Assembly (NCBI GenBank): GCA_002373975.1
Contig: DFKZ01000010.1
Span: forward strand, 28,727-38,095
Direction of reading: 5' to 3'
DNA: 9,369 bases
DNA from: Lachnospiraceae bacterium UBA3632
Lineage (GTDB): Bacteria; Bacillota; Clostridia; Lachnospirales; Lachnospiraceae
The notes below the pieces were generated by a model, which did not search any database, had not been told where the DNA came from, and saw only the letters and a program-made list of their open reading frames with translations. The first letter of the stretch is position 1; every line of letters begins with the position of its first letter. The position numbers were made by a program, and so were the translations under genes. Positions 1-7,408 of this stretch are shown here, one piece after another.

Positions 1-84
1 TTGCTCTCAGCATAGCATTTGCACGTACTCGCTGATGCCTATTACAAAGTAGTATTATATCATCCATATTTCTTATAATACGCG

Positions 85-320
85 ACAGGCACAGACGATG
101 ATAGCTTCCGTGAGCGCACCATGTAGCGCCGCCGGCACTTAGCGAAAACAAGCAAAGCGCAGTTTGAGCTTAGTACCGCTGCGTGTCGCGGTATGAGCCG
201 CGAGGCGTGTGCGCGACGGAACTATCATTGGCTGGGCCGTCACTATCCTTTGCGGAGACAAATTTTGCGCCGGCGCGGAGACGTAGCGAATCCATACTTG
301 AAACGCGAAGTCCGTCACTA
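85..320. repeat. GC-rich, palindrome-rich intergenic block, candidate dispersed element
   Basis: This block lies in the 359-bp gene-free left end. It contrasts sharply with its AT-rich flanks: 40 of 60 bases are G/C at 181-240, against 20 of 60 at 41-100 and 19 of 60 at 301-360. Visible structure includes a perfect 10-bp palindrome GCGCCGGCGC (267-276); a 6-bp stem TACCGC/GCGGTA (174-179 with 188-193); an inverted pair GTCGCG/CGCGAC (185-190, 212-217); direct copies of CCGTCACTA (237-245, 312-320) and GCGGAGAC (252-259, 275-282); and near-copies ACTTAGCGAA/ACGTAGCGAA (137-146, 281-290). A 74-codon minus-strand frame crosses it but has no recognisable protein character. I infer an intergenic repeat element of the kind scattered in many Lachnospiraceae genomes. 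Its copy number and exact ends cannot be seen from one window. Positions 1-84 and 321-359 show nothing I can assign. Confidence 0.35.
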
Positions 321-359
321 AGTTAGTAATGATAATATGATAGTAAGTTAACCTGTAAT

Positions 360-632
360 TCAAATCCTGTGCATCGAATCAAATATCTCTTCCTTTTGGC
401 ACTTTATGACAACCCCAATGTCAGATCCGATACCATCCAGATCATCACACACCTCTCCGAAATGCTTTCCCGATCCACCCATATCTGCGATCATCATCAT
501 GTTAAAATAACCTGATACGATAGTCTGTGAAATATCAAGAATATTGATCTTGTTCTCTGCAAGATAAGTGCAGACCTTTGCGATGATGCCTACAGTATCT
601 TTTCCGACTACGGTTATGATTATTTTCTTCAT
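360..632 (-). CDS. UPF0237-family ACT-domain protein
   Basis: This is a 90-residue protein made of a single ACT domain. It opens MKKIIITVVGKDTVGIIAKV, followed by the NINILDISQTI-type segment (about residues 28-38) and a YFNMMMIADM strand, which together are typical of the UPF0237 family. ACT domains usually bind small ligands such as amino acids and act as regulators. No catalytic domain is present here, so any regulatory target is unknown. The length matches the family (about 90 residues) and the first ATG matches the conserved N-terminus. Its ribosome site is weak; a purine-rich AGGAAAGGAAAGCAGG lies some 40 bases upstream. The gene is last in the polA-coaE-FtsA-like-walJ run, 86 bp after walJ. 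In many Firmicutes this family sits directly before a UPF0210 (DUF711/PFL) gene. No such gene follows within the 359 bp left in the window. Confidence 0.9.
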   Translation of the reverse strand: MKKIIITVVGKDTVGIIAKVCTYLAENKINILDISQTIVSGYFNMMMIADMGGSGKHFGEVCDDLDGIGSDIGVVIKCQKEEIFDSMHRI

Positions 633-718
633 TTTTTACTTGCAGATCAGTTTTTCGATATAGCGTGACCTGCTTTCCTTTCCTAGTTTAATCTATCTTA
701 CAATCTGTCTGTGTATAT

Positions 719-1519
719 TCAGATCGCTATCAGCTCTGAAGGTTCGCTACGTTTAGCAACATTTATACAAAAATCATCTCCGCGATAATCATTTACCGGG
801 CTGAGCGTAACTTCCATCCTTACAGCTTCGTATGCAAGTTCAGGTATATTGTTTTCCTTTGACAGATGTCCCAGGAATACATACTTCATATCATCATGAA
901 GTATCCTTGACAAAAGCTGTCCCGAAGCCTCGTTTGAAAGATGACCTCTTTCGCTTAATATCCTCTGCTTTAGCGGGTACGGATAAGGTCCTGTCTGAAG
1001 CATCTTCACATCATGATTTGCTTCGAGCAGTACCGCATCAAGTCCTTTCAGGCATTCAACGGTATATTCATCATATTTTCCGAGATCGGTACAAACCGCA
1101 ACCTTTTTCTTTCCGTAAAAGATCCTGTATCCTACGGGATCTGCAGCATCATGAGAAATCTTCATCGGATTGATGGAAAGATCCCCTATCATAAATTTGT
1201 TATCCGCCGAAACCACATTAAATAGTCCGTCATCAACCTTCCCAACCGAACGATCCCTTTTTATGGCCTCGATGGTCTTCTCTGTAGCATATATGGGAAT
1301 ACCGTACTTCCTGGACATCACACCCAAACCGCAGATATGATCCGAATGCTCATGAGTGATCAGGATGGCCCTTATATCACGTCCGGTAAGTCCGGTCCCG
1401 TTCAAAGCTTCTTCTATCCTTTTACCGCTTATTCCCACATCTATAAGAATATGCGTACTTTCCGAACCGGCATAAGTACAGTTACCGCTGCTTCCGCTTG
1501 CAAATGCACAAAATCTCAT
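719..1519 (-). CDS. walJ: WalJ/YycJ-type metallo-beta-lactamase-fold hydrolase
   Basis: This 266-residue protein has the metallo-beta-lactamase fold of the YycJ/WalJ family. Visible features are the N-terminal FCAFASGSSGNCTY strand-loop, the metal-binding motif THEHSDH (His56, His58, Asp60, His61), a further ligand in ISHDA (His123), the bridging aspartate in CTDLG (Asp145), and two C-terminal GHLS motifs (His193 and His218). All ligands expected for a two-metal site are therefore present. In Bacillus, YycJ/WalJ has been linked to coordination of replication with division and to mutation avoidance, and it is thought to act as a DNA exonuclease; this is family knowledge and is not shown here. 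In many Firmicutes it sits in the walRK operon, whereas here it follows an FtsA-like gene and polA/coaE. The start is preceded by AGGAA about 11 bases upstream. The gap to the preceding gene is 44 bp, which suggests co-transcription. Confidence 0.93.
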   Translation of the reverse strand: MRFCAFASGSSGNCTYAGSESTHILIDVGISGKRIEEALNGTGLTGRDIRAILITHEHSDHICGLGVMSRKYGIPIYATEKTIEAIKRDRSVGKVDDGLFNVVSADNKFMIGDLSINPMKISHDAADPVGYRIFYGKKKVAVCTDLGKYDEYTVECLKGLDAVLLEANHDVKMLQTGPYPYPLKQRILSERGHLSNEASGQLLSRILHDDMKYVFLGHLSKENNIPELAYEAVRMEVTLSPVNDYRGDDFCINVAKRSEPSELIAI

Positions 1520-1563
1520 AATAATAATTTAATTCCTGTTCACTGTTTTAATTATCCGTTAAG

Positions 1564-3702
1564 TCAGTCCTTATCCCAGTATATCTCCAGCACATCTCCC
1601 TCCGAAATGGGCTGCATATATGCGGCTTCCATGCCGTTAACCTTGGTGATAACACTTCTTCCTGCCGGATTTCTCAGATCAAAATCTATGTAATCAAATA
1701 CATCAACGAAAACATAGCTTTTCTTACCATGCATTGTAACAGGGCTTCCGTTGGCTGTGATCATTATCTCTACAGTGCCGTTATCCGCCTGTTTCCCGGC
1801 TTCTTCGGGCTCATCTGCGGAATCATCACCTGCGGGATTATCATCTCCCTCACCATCATCTTCGGGCAGATCATCATATCCGGATCCCTGTGAATCTTCA
1901 TCCACCTCGTCATCAGCTATATATTCTCCGGCTTCTTCACTCTCTGCGGGAGCACTGCTGTCAAAATCCAGAGTGAAATTCTCATATACCTTGGTGCTCA
2001 TCTTGGCAGCTGTGCCGTTTACAAGGATCCCGGTACCGGTTTCAAGCTCGAGCATCTTGCAGATATCGCTGACGGTGTAGAAATTATCGATCTCTATTTC
2101 ATCTCCGTCTTTGATCTGATAAAACTCGTTCTGACGTTCTCCGTTGACCATAGCGGTTCTGGGAAGCTCGATAGTCTTTCCGTTTACAACAGCATGAAGA
2201 GGCTCAGAAAGCTCTTTTAACGAGCCAAGTGCTGCATCCGCATCCGCTCCGGCAGTAGAGGGAGTTACATTTATTTCATCTCCGCTTGTTATGGTGGTAT
2301 AGAGATCTCCCGGTTCACCGTTTATTGTAATGATACTTGAATCGCCCTGCTCGCCGCGGATCATGCGCTGCTTTTTATTAACGGTAAAGTTGACAGCCTT
2401 ACCCCTCTTGGGGAACAGATCCTCATTGGGGAATGAAAGCTGCATTGCGGCATCGGATACCGTAAGCTTACCGTTATCGTACAGCTTAAGTCTGGTGCCG
2501 TTGAAATTAACAAAGATAAAATTGTTGCTCTGAGCATAATAACTCAGACAGATCCCTATAGGAGTGACCATAAGAGAATCTTTGATCGCATCATCATTCT
2601 CAAAAACAATGGCCTGCATCACTTCTTTTCCTCTTATTGCAACACGCTCCTTCACGATGCCAAGCTTCTTGGCAAGCTTGTCGGTGTAACCCTTGACGGT
2701 TCCGCCTCCGCCGACCACAAACACAGCGCTTACGCTCTTATCTCCGTTCAATCTCTTGATCTCGGCAGCCACAAGGTCTGTCATCTCTTCGAGCTTTGCA
2801 TCAAGCATTTCATGAACACGTGCAGGCTCTATAGTCTGAGGCAGCCCCATTATATCGGTGAACTCAATGGCTTTTTTACCGTCAGCGGAACGCTTTATCA
2901 TCTCGGCAGTGTCAAAATCAACAAGGCAGTTCTGCACGATTATATCAGTAAGCGAATCTCCCGCGGTAGGTATCATTCCGTAAGCAACGATCGTACCGTC
3001 GTTTGTAATGGAAATATCGCTTGTTCCCGCTCCCACATCAACAAGTGCAAGATTGAGCATACGGAACTTCTCGGGAATTGCCACCTGGATCGCGGCAATA
3101 GGCTCCAGAGTCATATTAGCAACTGTAAGTCCTGCTATCTCAACCGCCTTATATAAGCCGTCTACAACGTCATCCGGAAGGAAAGTGGCGATCAGCTCAC
3201 AGGATATCTTTGAAGCTTTATGTCCCTCGAGATTACCTATCTGATAGCCGTTCATGTAATATCGCATCGGGGTATATCCAACGCAGTAGAATTTAAGATC
3301 GGAATCGTTTACACCCGAGAAATCAGCATAAGCCTGCTCCACACCATCCATGAGCAGATTATAAATATCCTCATTATCGATTTCTTTTTCAGCATCAAAT
3401 ACATGCTCAGCGGTAGTGGTGACAGTCTTGAGCACACGACCCGCTGCAGCTATGCACACATCTGAAAGTGTAACATTCAGCTTCTTTTCAAGGGTTTCTT
3501 TAACGGATTTTATGGTAGAGCCAACCTTCATGATATCATGAATCTGTCCGTCAAGCATGGCTCTGGTCTCGTGCTCTTTAACGCACTGACCGACCACATG
3601 GAATTTATCATTTACGATATATCCCACTGTTCCGACTATACTTCTCGTTCCTATATCCAGGCCGAAAACGTAATTGTCATTCCCCTTTTTTACTTTAGCC
3701 AT
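1564..3702 (-). CDS. FtsA-like ASKHA-fold ATPase with long C-terminal extension
   Basis: This is a 712-residue protein from the preferred ATG. The first ~400 residues form an FtsA/actin-like (ASKHA) ATPase: phosphate-1 motif GLDIGTRS (14-21), phosphate-2 motif VDVGAGTSDISI (221-232) and adenosine motif VVGGGGTVKG (329-338). FtsA proteins are usually about 400-450 residues, so some 300 residues are extra. The extension holds several segments of the form 'I/V-x-V/I-NG ... DGDEI' (about 458-481, 503-552, 558-581), then a strongly Asp/Glu-rich low-complexity linker (about 582-641), then a terminal module (644-709) ending VNGMEA...ISEGDVLEIYW. These segments resemble small beta-grasp (ubiquitin/ThiS-like) units; that fold is inference. 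There is no terminal amphipathic FtsA membrane helix that I can recognise. The start was chosen because AGGAGG lies 7 bases upstream; an in-frame GTG at 3732 would add ten residues. No ftsZ is nearby. Canonical FtsA and a PilM-type scaffold are both possible relatives. Confidence 0.85.
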   Translation of the reverse strand: MAKVKKGNDNYVFGLDIGTRSIVGTVGYIVNDKFHVVGQCVKEHETRAMLDGQIHDIMKVGSTIKSVKETLEKKLNVTLSDVCIAAAGRVLKTVTTTAEHVFDAEKEIDNEDIYNLLMDGVEQAYADFSGVNDSDLKFYCVGYTPMRYYMNGYQIGNLEGHKASKISCELIATFLPDDVVDGLYKAVEIAGLTVANMTLEPIAAIQVAIPEKFRMLNLALVDVGAGTSDISITNDGTIVAYGMIPTAGDSLTDIIVQNCLVDFDTAEMIKRSADGKKAIEFTDIMGLPQTIEPARVHEMLDAKLEEMTDLVAAEIKRLNGDKSVSAVFVVGGGGTVKGYTDKLAKKLGIVKERVAIRGKEVMQAIVFENDDAIKDSLMVTPIGICLSYYAQSNNFIFVNFNGTRLKLYDNGKLTVSDAAMQLSFPNEDLFPKRGKAVNFTVNKKQRMIRGEQGDSSIITINGEPGDLYTTITSGDEINVTPSTAGADADAALGSLKELSEPLHAVVNGKTIELPRTAMVNGERQNEFYQIKDGDEIEIDNFYTVSDICKMLELETGTGILVNGTAAKMSTKVYENFTLDFDSSAPAESEEAGEYIADDEVDEDSQGSGYDDLPEDDGEGDDNPAGDDSADEPEEAGKQADNGTVEIMITANGSPVTMHGKKSYVFVDVFDYIDFDLRNPAGRSVITKVNGMEAAYMQPISEGDVLEIYWDKD

Positions 3703-3709
3703 GAAAAAT

Positions 3710-3715
3710 CCTCCT
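3710..3715 (-). promoter_or_regulatory. Strong Shine-Dalgarno AGGAGG of the FtsA-like gene
   Basis: On the minus strand a perfect AGGAGG lies 7 bases before the ATG at 3702. It decides the start in favour of this ATG over the in-frame GTG at 3732, which has no comparable site at the right distance. Confidence 0.85.
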
Positions 3716-3750
3716 GCATGAAGTAAATTCACTTACCTCATCTGTGGTTA

Positions 3751-4341
3751 TTATTTCACACGATCATAGTCTTTGAGTCTCTCTCTTATAGCTTTATATG
3801 ATTCTTCAAGAGAGCCGCTGTTATCTATTACAAAATCACTGCCATTTCGGTATTCTTCGTCGGAAAGCTGAGTCTTAATGATGGAAAGAGCTTTTTCTTC
3901 CGAATATCCTCTTGCGGCCATAAGCCTTGATATACGAGTCTTTTCGTCGGCATAAACATACCACATCTCGTCTACAAGTTTCTTGTATCCGCATTCAATA
4001 AGAAGTGCCGCTTCAACAAAAAACAGTTCAGTATCTTCATCCTTCCCGGCTTTCTCGAGCTCTGTCAGAAGATACTCCTTAACCGCAGGATGTATGATCG
4101 CATTTACTTTCTCAAGTAAAGACGAATCCGCAAAAAGAGCCGACGACATCTTTTTTGCATCCTGAATGACATCTTCACCCATCAGCTCTGTCAGCTTTTT
4201 ATAACACTCTGTTCCGGGCTTTCTTACTTCCTTAGCCACATCATCGGCCAGATAGATCCTGCATTTATAATGCTCCCGGATATATTTTAAAATTTCGCTT
4301 TTACCGGCTCCGATCCCGCCGGTTATACCGATAAATTTCAT
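3751..4341 (-). CDS. coaE: Dephospho-CoA kinase
   Basis: This 196-residue enzyme phosphorylates the 3'-hydroxyl of dephospho-CoA with ATP, the last step of coenzyme A synthesis in the cytoplasm. The Walker A loop GGIGAGKS is at residues 8-15, directly after the N-terminal MKFIGIT strand. The LADDVAKEV segment (31-39) corresponds to the conserved acidic substrate-site region. IHPAVKE, the EAALLIECGY region and the C-terminal FVIDNSGSLEE are all characteristic of CoaE. The length fits the family (about 200). A longer in-frame reading starts at 4386, but the conserved N-terminus and an AAGGG site 7 bases upstream point to the ATG at 4341. The stop codon of polA lies just 10 bp upstream of this start and overlaps the AAGGG, so translation is probably coupled to polA. 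A polA-coaE neighbourhood is familiar in Firmicutes. Confidence 0.96.
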   Translation of the reverse strand: MKFIGITGGIGAGKSEILKYIREHYKCRIYLADDVAKEVRKPGTECYKKLTELMGEDVIQDAKKMSSALFADSSLLEKVNAIIHPAVKEYLLTELEKAGKDEDTELFFVEAALLIECGYKKLVDEMWYVYADEKTRISRLMAARGYSEEKALSIIKTQLSDEEYRNGSDFVIDNSGSLEESYKAIRERLKDYDRVK

Positions 4342-4348
4342 ATCGTAA

Positions 4349-4353
4349 CCCTT
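4349..4353 (-). promoter_or_regulatory. Shine-Dalgarno AAGGG of coaE overlapping the polA stop
   Basis: On the minus strand AAGGG sits 7 bases before the coaE ATG at 4341, and its first two bases are part of the polA TAA (4352-4354). This supports the shorter coaE start and suggests that ribosomes finishing polA reinitiate on coaE. Confidence 0.7.
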
Positions 4354-7003
4354 AATGTGCTTCCAGCCAGTCTTTACCGGTTCCAAGGCCTACTTCCAAA
4401 GATACCGCAAGATCTGCCGCAGATTTCATTGCCTGCGTAACAAGATTGCAAACAGCATCTTTTTCATCCTCGGCAGTCTCAACAACAACTTCGTCGTGAA
4501 CCTGTAAGATCAGCTTTGATTTATAATTGCCGTCGCGAAGCGCTTTATCGATCCCGATCATGGCGATCTTCATTATGTCTGCCGCTGTGCCCTGGATCGG
4601 TGCGTTCATAGCCACTCTTTCCCCGAAGGAACGCTGCATAAAATTAGATGAAGAAAGCTCGGGGATCGGTCTTCTTCTGCCGAAATATGTAACCGAATAT
4701 CCCCTCTCTTTTGCTCCGGATACAAGTCCTTCAAGGTATTCTTTTATTCTCGGATAGGTTTTGAAATACTGCTCTATATAGGACTTTGCCTCTTTTTGAC
4801 CTATAGAAAGATCCTGGCTTAATCCAAATGAGCTGATACCGTAAACAATACCGAAATTGACAGCCTTTGCATTCCTTCGCATCTGGTCTGTCACCTCTTC
4901 AAAGGGAACGCCAAACACCTTAGATGCCGTGATCCTGTGTATATCCTTATCTTCCTTATATGCGCCGATAAGCTCTTCGTCTCCAGATAATGAAGCAAGT
5001 ACTCTCAGCTCGATCTGGGAATAGTCCGCATCAACAAATATATAACCATCCTTTGGAACAAATACGCTCCGGAGCTGACGGCCAATCTCTGTTCTGATGG
5101 GTATATTCTGCAGGTTTGGATCGGTGGAGCTTATCCTTCCGGTTGCTGTAATAGTCTGATTAAAACTTGTATGTATGCGTCCGTCGGGCTTAATAAACGC
5201 CGCGAGCCCATCAGCGTAAGTGCTCTTTAGCTTGGAAAGCCCGCGATATTCAAGTATATGCTCCACAAAGGGATAATCCGGGGCAAGCTTTTCAAGTACA
5301 TCAGCAGCGGTTGAATAGCCCGTTTTTGTCTTCTTTCCTCCGGGAATACCCATTTTTTCAAATAATATTTCCCCGAGCTGTTTGGGAGAATTTATATTAA
5401 AGTCCTCTCCCGACTCTTCTTTTATCTGCTTTTCAAGCTCAGCGATCCTTGCTCCGAGCTTTTCACCGTATCTCTTAAGCTCATCCGTGCGTACGAGCAC
5501 GCCTTCTTTTTCCATACGATAAAGAACTGCCGTCAGAGGCATCTCGATATCGTTCATAAGCGAGCTCATACCCGTTTCGGAAAGCTTATCTTTTATTATT
5601 TTTCCTGCCGCCAGAGCTACGTACGAGCAGTCGGATAACCAGCTTTTGACATCTCCCGGAGCACTCATGATGGCTTCGGAAACGTTCATTTTACCGAATC
5701 TTTCCTTTACGGAAGGAATGGTTTTTGAAAGATATTCGGAGGCAATGCTTTCAAAATCGTAATCGTTTTTAAGCGGGTTTAAGAGATATGCTCCAATAAG
5801 TGTATCAAAATAATGCTTTGTATCCGCATCATCGATAAAGCCATACTGTGACTTTATATCCAGCGTATATAGTTTCCCGCCATCGGATATACGTGCGGAA
5901 AGCCCTCTGAACATCTCATCAAGAGAGCCTGTTCTGAACGGATCGTTTATATAATACGACTCGTACCCTTCACTTCCGGCAACACATAAAGAAGCCGCCA
6001 AAAGACTGCCTTCATCGACCAGAAGGTTCAATCCGAACTCTTTTGAAAGAGAACTGTTAAGAACAGCCTCAAATTCAGAGGCATCTGCTTCGTTTACTAT
6101 AAGCGGCGATACATCTGTCTTTTCCGTAACCACATCCTGGGAAAAACGCTCCAGAAGCTTTTTAAACCCGAGCTTTTTCATGATAGAATAGCTCTCGGGT
6201 GTATAGAATCCCTCTGCCCTTGAGCCTTCTTTATCAAGCTCTATATCACAGTCGGTCTTGATAGTCGCGAGCTTAAGGCTGAGCTCGGCGAGATTCCTGT
6301 TCTCTGCGAGCGTATCATGTATACTCTTTTTGGTGATCTCGTCAAGATGATTGTAAATTCCTTCAATGGAGCCATATGTCACCATCAGCTCTGTTGCAGT
6401 CTTTTCACCGATCCTGGGTACACCGGGAATGTTGTCTGCCGTATCTCCCATCAGCGCCTTAAGCTCAATAAACTGAGCAGGCGTAACCTGATATCTGGCC
6501 TTTACGTCTGACGGTCTGTAATCCTCTATTGTGGTTTTTCCGTGAACTGTCTTTGGAATCCTTATAAGAATATGTTCATCCGATATCTGAAGAAGATCTC
6601 TGTCTCCCGAAACCAGCGACACCTCCATACCAAGGCTCTGGCACTTCTTGGCAAGAGTTCCCATCAGATCATCGGCCTCAAAGCCGGGCTTCGAGATGAC
6701 CGTGATATCCATTGCTTCGAGCAGCTGTCTTAAAACAGGTATCTGCTGTCTTAATTCTTCCGGCATGGGCTTTCTGGTGCCCTTATATGCATCGTACATT
6801 TCATGCCTGAAAGTAGGTGCATGCTCATCAAAAGTCACAACCAGATAATCCGGTTTTTCTTCGTCGAGTATCTTAAATAGAATGTTTAGAAAACCATATA
6901 TAGCATTGGTGTGCAGACCTTCGGAATCGGTAAGGTCCGGCACCCCGTAAAATGCTCTGTTTGCTATGCTGTGTCCGTCAATAAGAACAAGCTTTTCACT
7001 CAT
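4352..7003 (-). CDS. polA: DNA polymerase I
   Basis: This is a full-length 883-residue family-A DNA polymerase, which removes RNA primers and fills gaps in lagging-strand synthesis and excision repair. The N-terminal 5' nuclease (about 1-290) keeps its metal ligands: Asp9 in LIDGHS, FDE at 59, EADD at 109-112, GDRD at 133-136 and GDTADN at 186-191, followed by the helix-hairpin-helix-like GVPRIGEKTA. The middle domain (about 300-480) is the 3'-5' exonuclease fold, but I do not see the DxE, NLKYD-like or YxxxD residues needed for proofreading, so it is probably inactive, as in Bacillus Pol I. The polymerase domain keeps motif A (DYSQIE, Asp660), motif B (Arg709, Lys713, Phe717, Tyr721) and motif C (QVHDE, Asp837). 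The gene lies 33 bp downstream of the small anti-sigma-like gene and ends 10 bp before coaE. The ribosome site is weak (CAGG about 12 bases upstream). Confidence 0.98.
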   Translation of the reverse strand: MSEKLVLIDGHSIANRAFYGVPDLTDSEGLHTNAIYGFLNILFKILDEEKPDYLVVTFDEHAPTFRHEMYDAYKGTRKPMPEELRQQIPVLRQLLEAMDITVISKPGFEADDLMGTLAKKCQSLGMEVSLVSGDRDLLQISDEHILIRIPKTVHGKTTIEDYRPSDVKARYQVTPAQFIELKALMGDTADNIPGVPRIGEKTATELMVTYGSIEGIYNHLDEITKKSIHDTLAENRNLAELSLKLATIKTDCDIELDKEGSRAEGFYTPESYSIMKKLGFKKLLERFSQDVVTEKTDVSPLIVNEADASEFEAVLNSSLSKEFGLNLLVDEGSLLAASLCVAGSEGYESYYINDPFRTGSLDEMFRGLSARISDGGKLYTLDIKSQYGFIDDADTKHYFDTLIGAYLLNPLKNDYDFESIASEYLSKTIPSVKERFGKMNVSEAIMSAPGDVKSWLSDCSYVALAAGKIIKDKLSETGMSSLMNDIEMPLTAVLYRMEKEGVLVRTDELKRYGEKLGARIAELEKQIKEESGEDFNINSPKQLGEILFEKMGIPGGKKTKTGYSTAADVLEKLAPDYPFVEHILEYRGLSKLKSTYADGLAAFIKPDGRIHTSFNQTITATGRISSTDPNLQNIPIRTEIGRQLRSVFVPKDGYIFVDADYSQIELRVLASLSGDEELIGAYKEDKDIHRITASKVFGVPFEEVTDQMRRNAKAVNFGIVYGISSFGLSQDLSIGQKEAKSYIEQYFKTYPRIKEYLEGLVSGAKERGYSVTYFGRRRPIPELSSSNFMQRSFGERVAMNAPIQGTAADIMKIAMIGIDKALRDGNYKSKLILQVHDEVVVETAEDEKDAVCNLVTQAMKSAADLAVSLEVGLGTGKDWLEAH

Positions 7004-7036
7004 TTTATAATAAACCTGCCATTTATTGATAAAAGC

Positions 7037-7357
7037 CTAACCAAAAATAATAATAAAAGCACAACCTAAAACGAAGAATACAAAAGTAAGGACCCACTGC
7101 CCGAAATTCATCAGCATTCCGCGCCTTTTATTGGCCCTTCTGCTCATCTCAAGCCTGTTTCTGAACTCCGCATCCAGATCGAAGCTGTCTCCGTTCTCAA
7201 GATGCTTCATTCCTTCAAGCACAAGGAACTGAATGCTGAGCTCCTCCTTACAGGAATCGCAATGGTCCATATGTTCCCAGAATGACTCCATGGTTTCATA
7301 ATCAAGATTCTTGTTAAGGTATTCCGGGATTGTTTTTTCAAATTCTCTGCAATCCAT
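7037..7357 (-). CDS. Zinc-finger (zf-HC2) anti-sigma-like single-pass membrane protein
   Basis: This 106-residue protein has an N-terminal zf-HC2-type motif, Cys3 together with His29-x3-Cys33-x2-Cys36 (HMDHCDSC), as found in zinc-binding anti-sigma factors of the ECF class. A basic stretch (RRANKRR, about 73-79) precedes a single C-terminal transmembrane segment (about 88-105, WVLTFVFFVLGCAFIII). The layout fits a cytoplasmic zinc-finger head anchored in the membrane with virtually no extracellular part, so it may not sense an outside signal in the usual way. No sigma factor gene adjoins it: upstream is a tRNA on the other strand and downstream, 33 bp on, is polA. The start at 7357 has only a poor purine-rich ribosome site (AAGAAAAAG). 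The assignment to the anti-sigma family rests on the motif and layout. Its partner is unknown, and it may act on a distant sigma factor or have another role. Confidence 0.82.
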   Translation of the reverse strand: MDCREFEKTIPEYLNKNLDYETMESFWEHMDHCDSCKEELSIQFLVLEGMKHLENGDSFDLDAEFRNRLEMSRRANKRRGMLMNFGQWVLTFVFFVLGCAFIIIFG

Positions 7358-7367
7358 GATCTTTTTC

Positions 7368-7396
7368 TTGTAAAAAAAAACTGTCTATGCTATCAT
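7368..7396 (+). promoter_or_regulatory. Candidate sigma-70-type promoter of tRNA-Leu
   Basis: TTGTAA (7368-7373) and TATCAT (7391-7396) are separated by exactly 17 bases and lie about 12 bases before the mature tRNA 5' end. Each hexamer matches the consensus at four or five of six positions. The spacer begins with a run of nine A. The only 51 bp between the tRNA and the divergent anti-sigma-like gene must hold control signals for both, so overlapping promoters are likely. No clear minus-strand promoter was found. Confidence 0.4.
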
Positions 7397-7408
7397 CTTT
7401 AAATGTGA

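Noticed and set aside
54..62. TGATATAAT on the minus strand, matching an extended -10 element
   Set aside because: The -35 position reads CGTATT, and no gene start is visible in the 53 bases to its left. In AT-rich DNA this match alone is weak.
74..79. TATAAT on the plus strand
   Set aside because: There is no -35 hexamer at suitable spacing and no plus-strand gene downstream.
139..363. A 74-codon minus-strand open frame across the GC-rich left region
   Set aside because: It has no recognisable domain, its residue content looks like translated repeats, it overlaps the end of the ACT gene and has no good ribosome site. It is most likely a chance frame in a repeat-like block.
1780..1959. The low-complexity acidic stretch in the FtsA-like gene as a possible frameshift or sequencing fault
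   Set aside because: The frame stays open on both sides with coherent protein character, and acidic linkers between domains are common.
3721..3734. Near-palindrome AAGTAAATTCACTT between coaE and the FtsA-like gene
   Set aside because: It has a central mismatch, is short and AT-rich, and is not followed by a U tract. It is too weak to call an operator or terminator.
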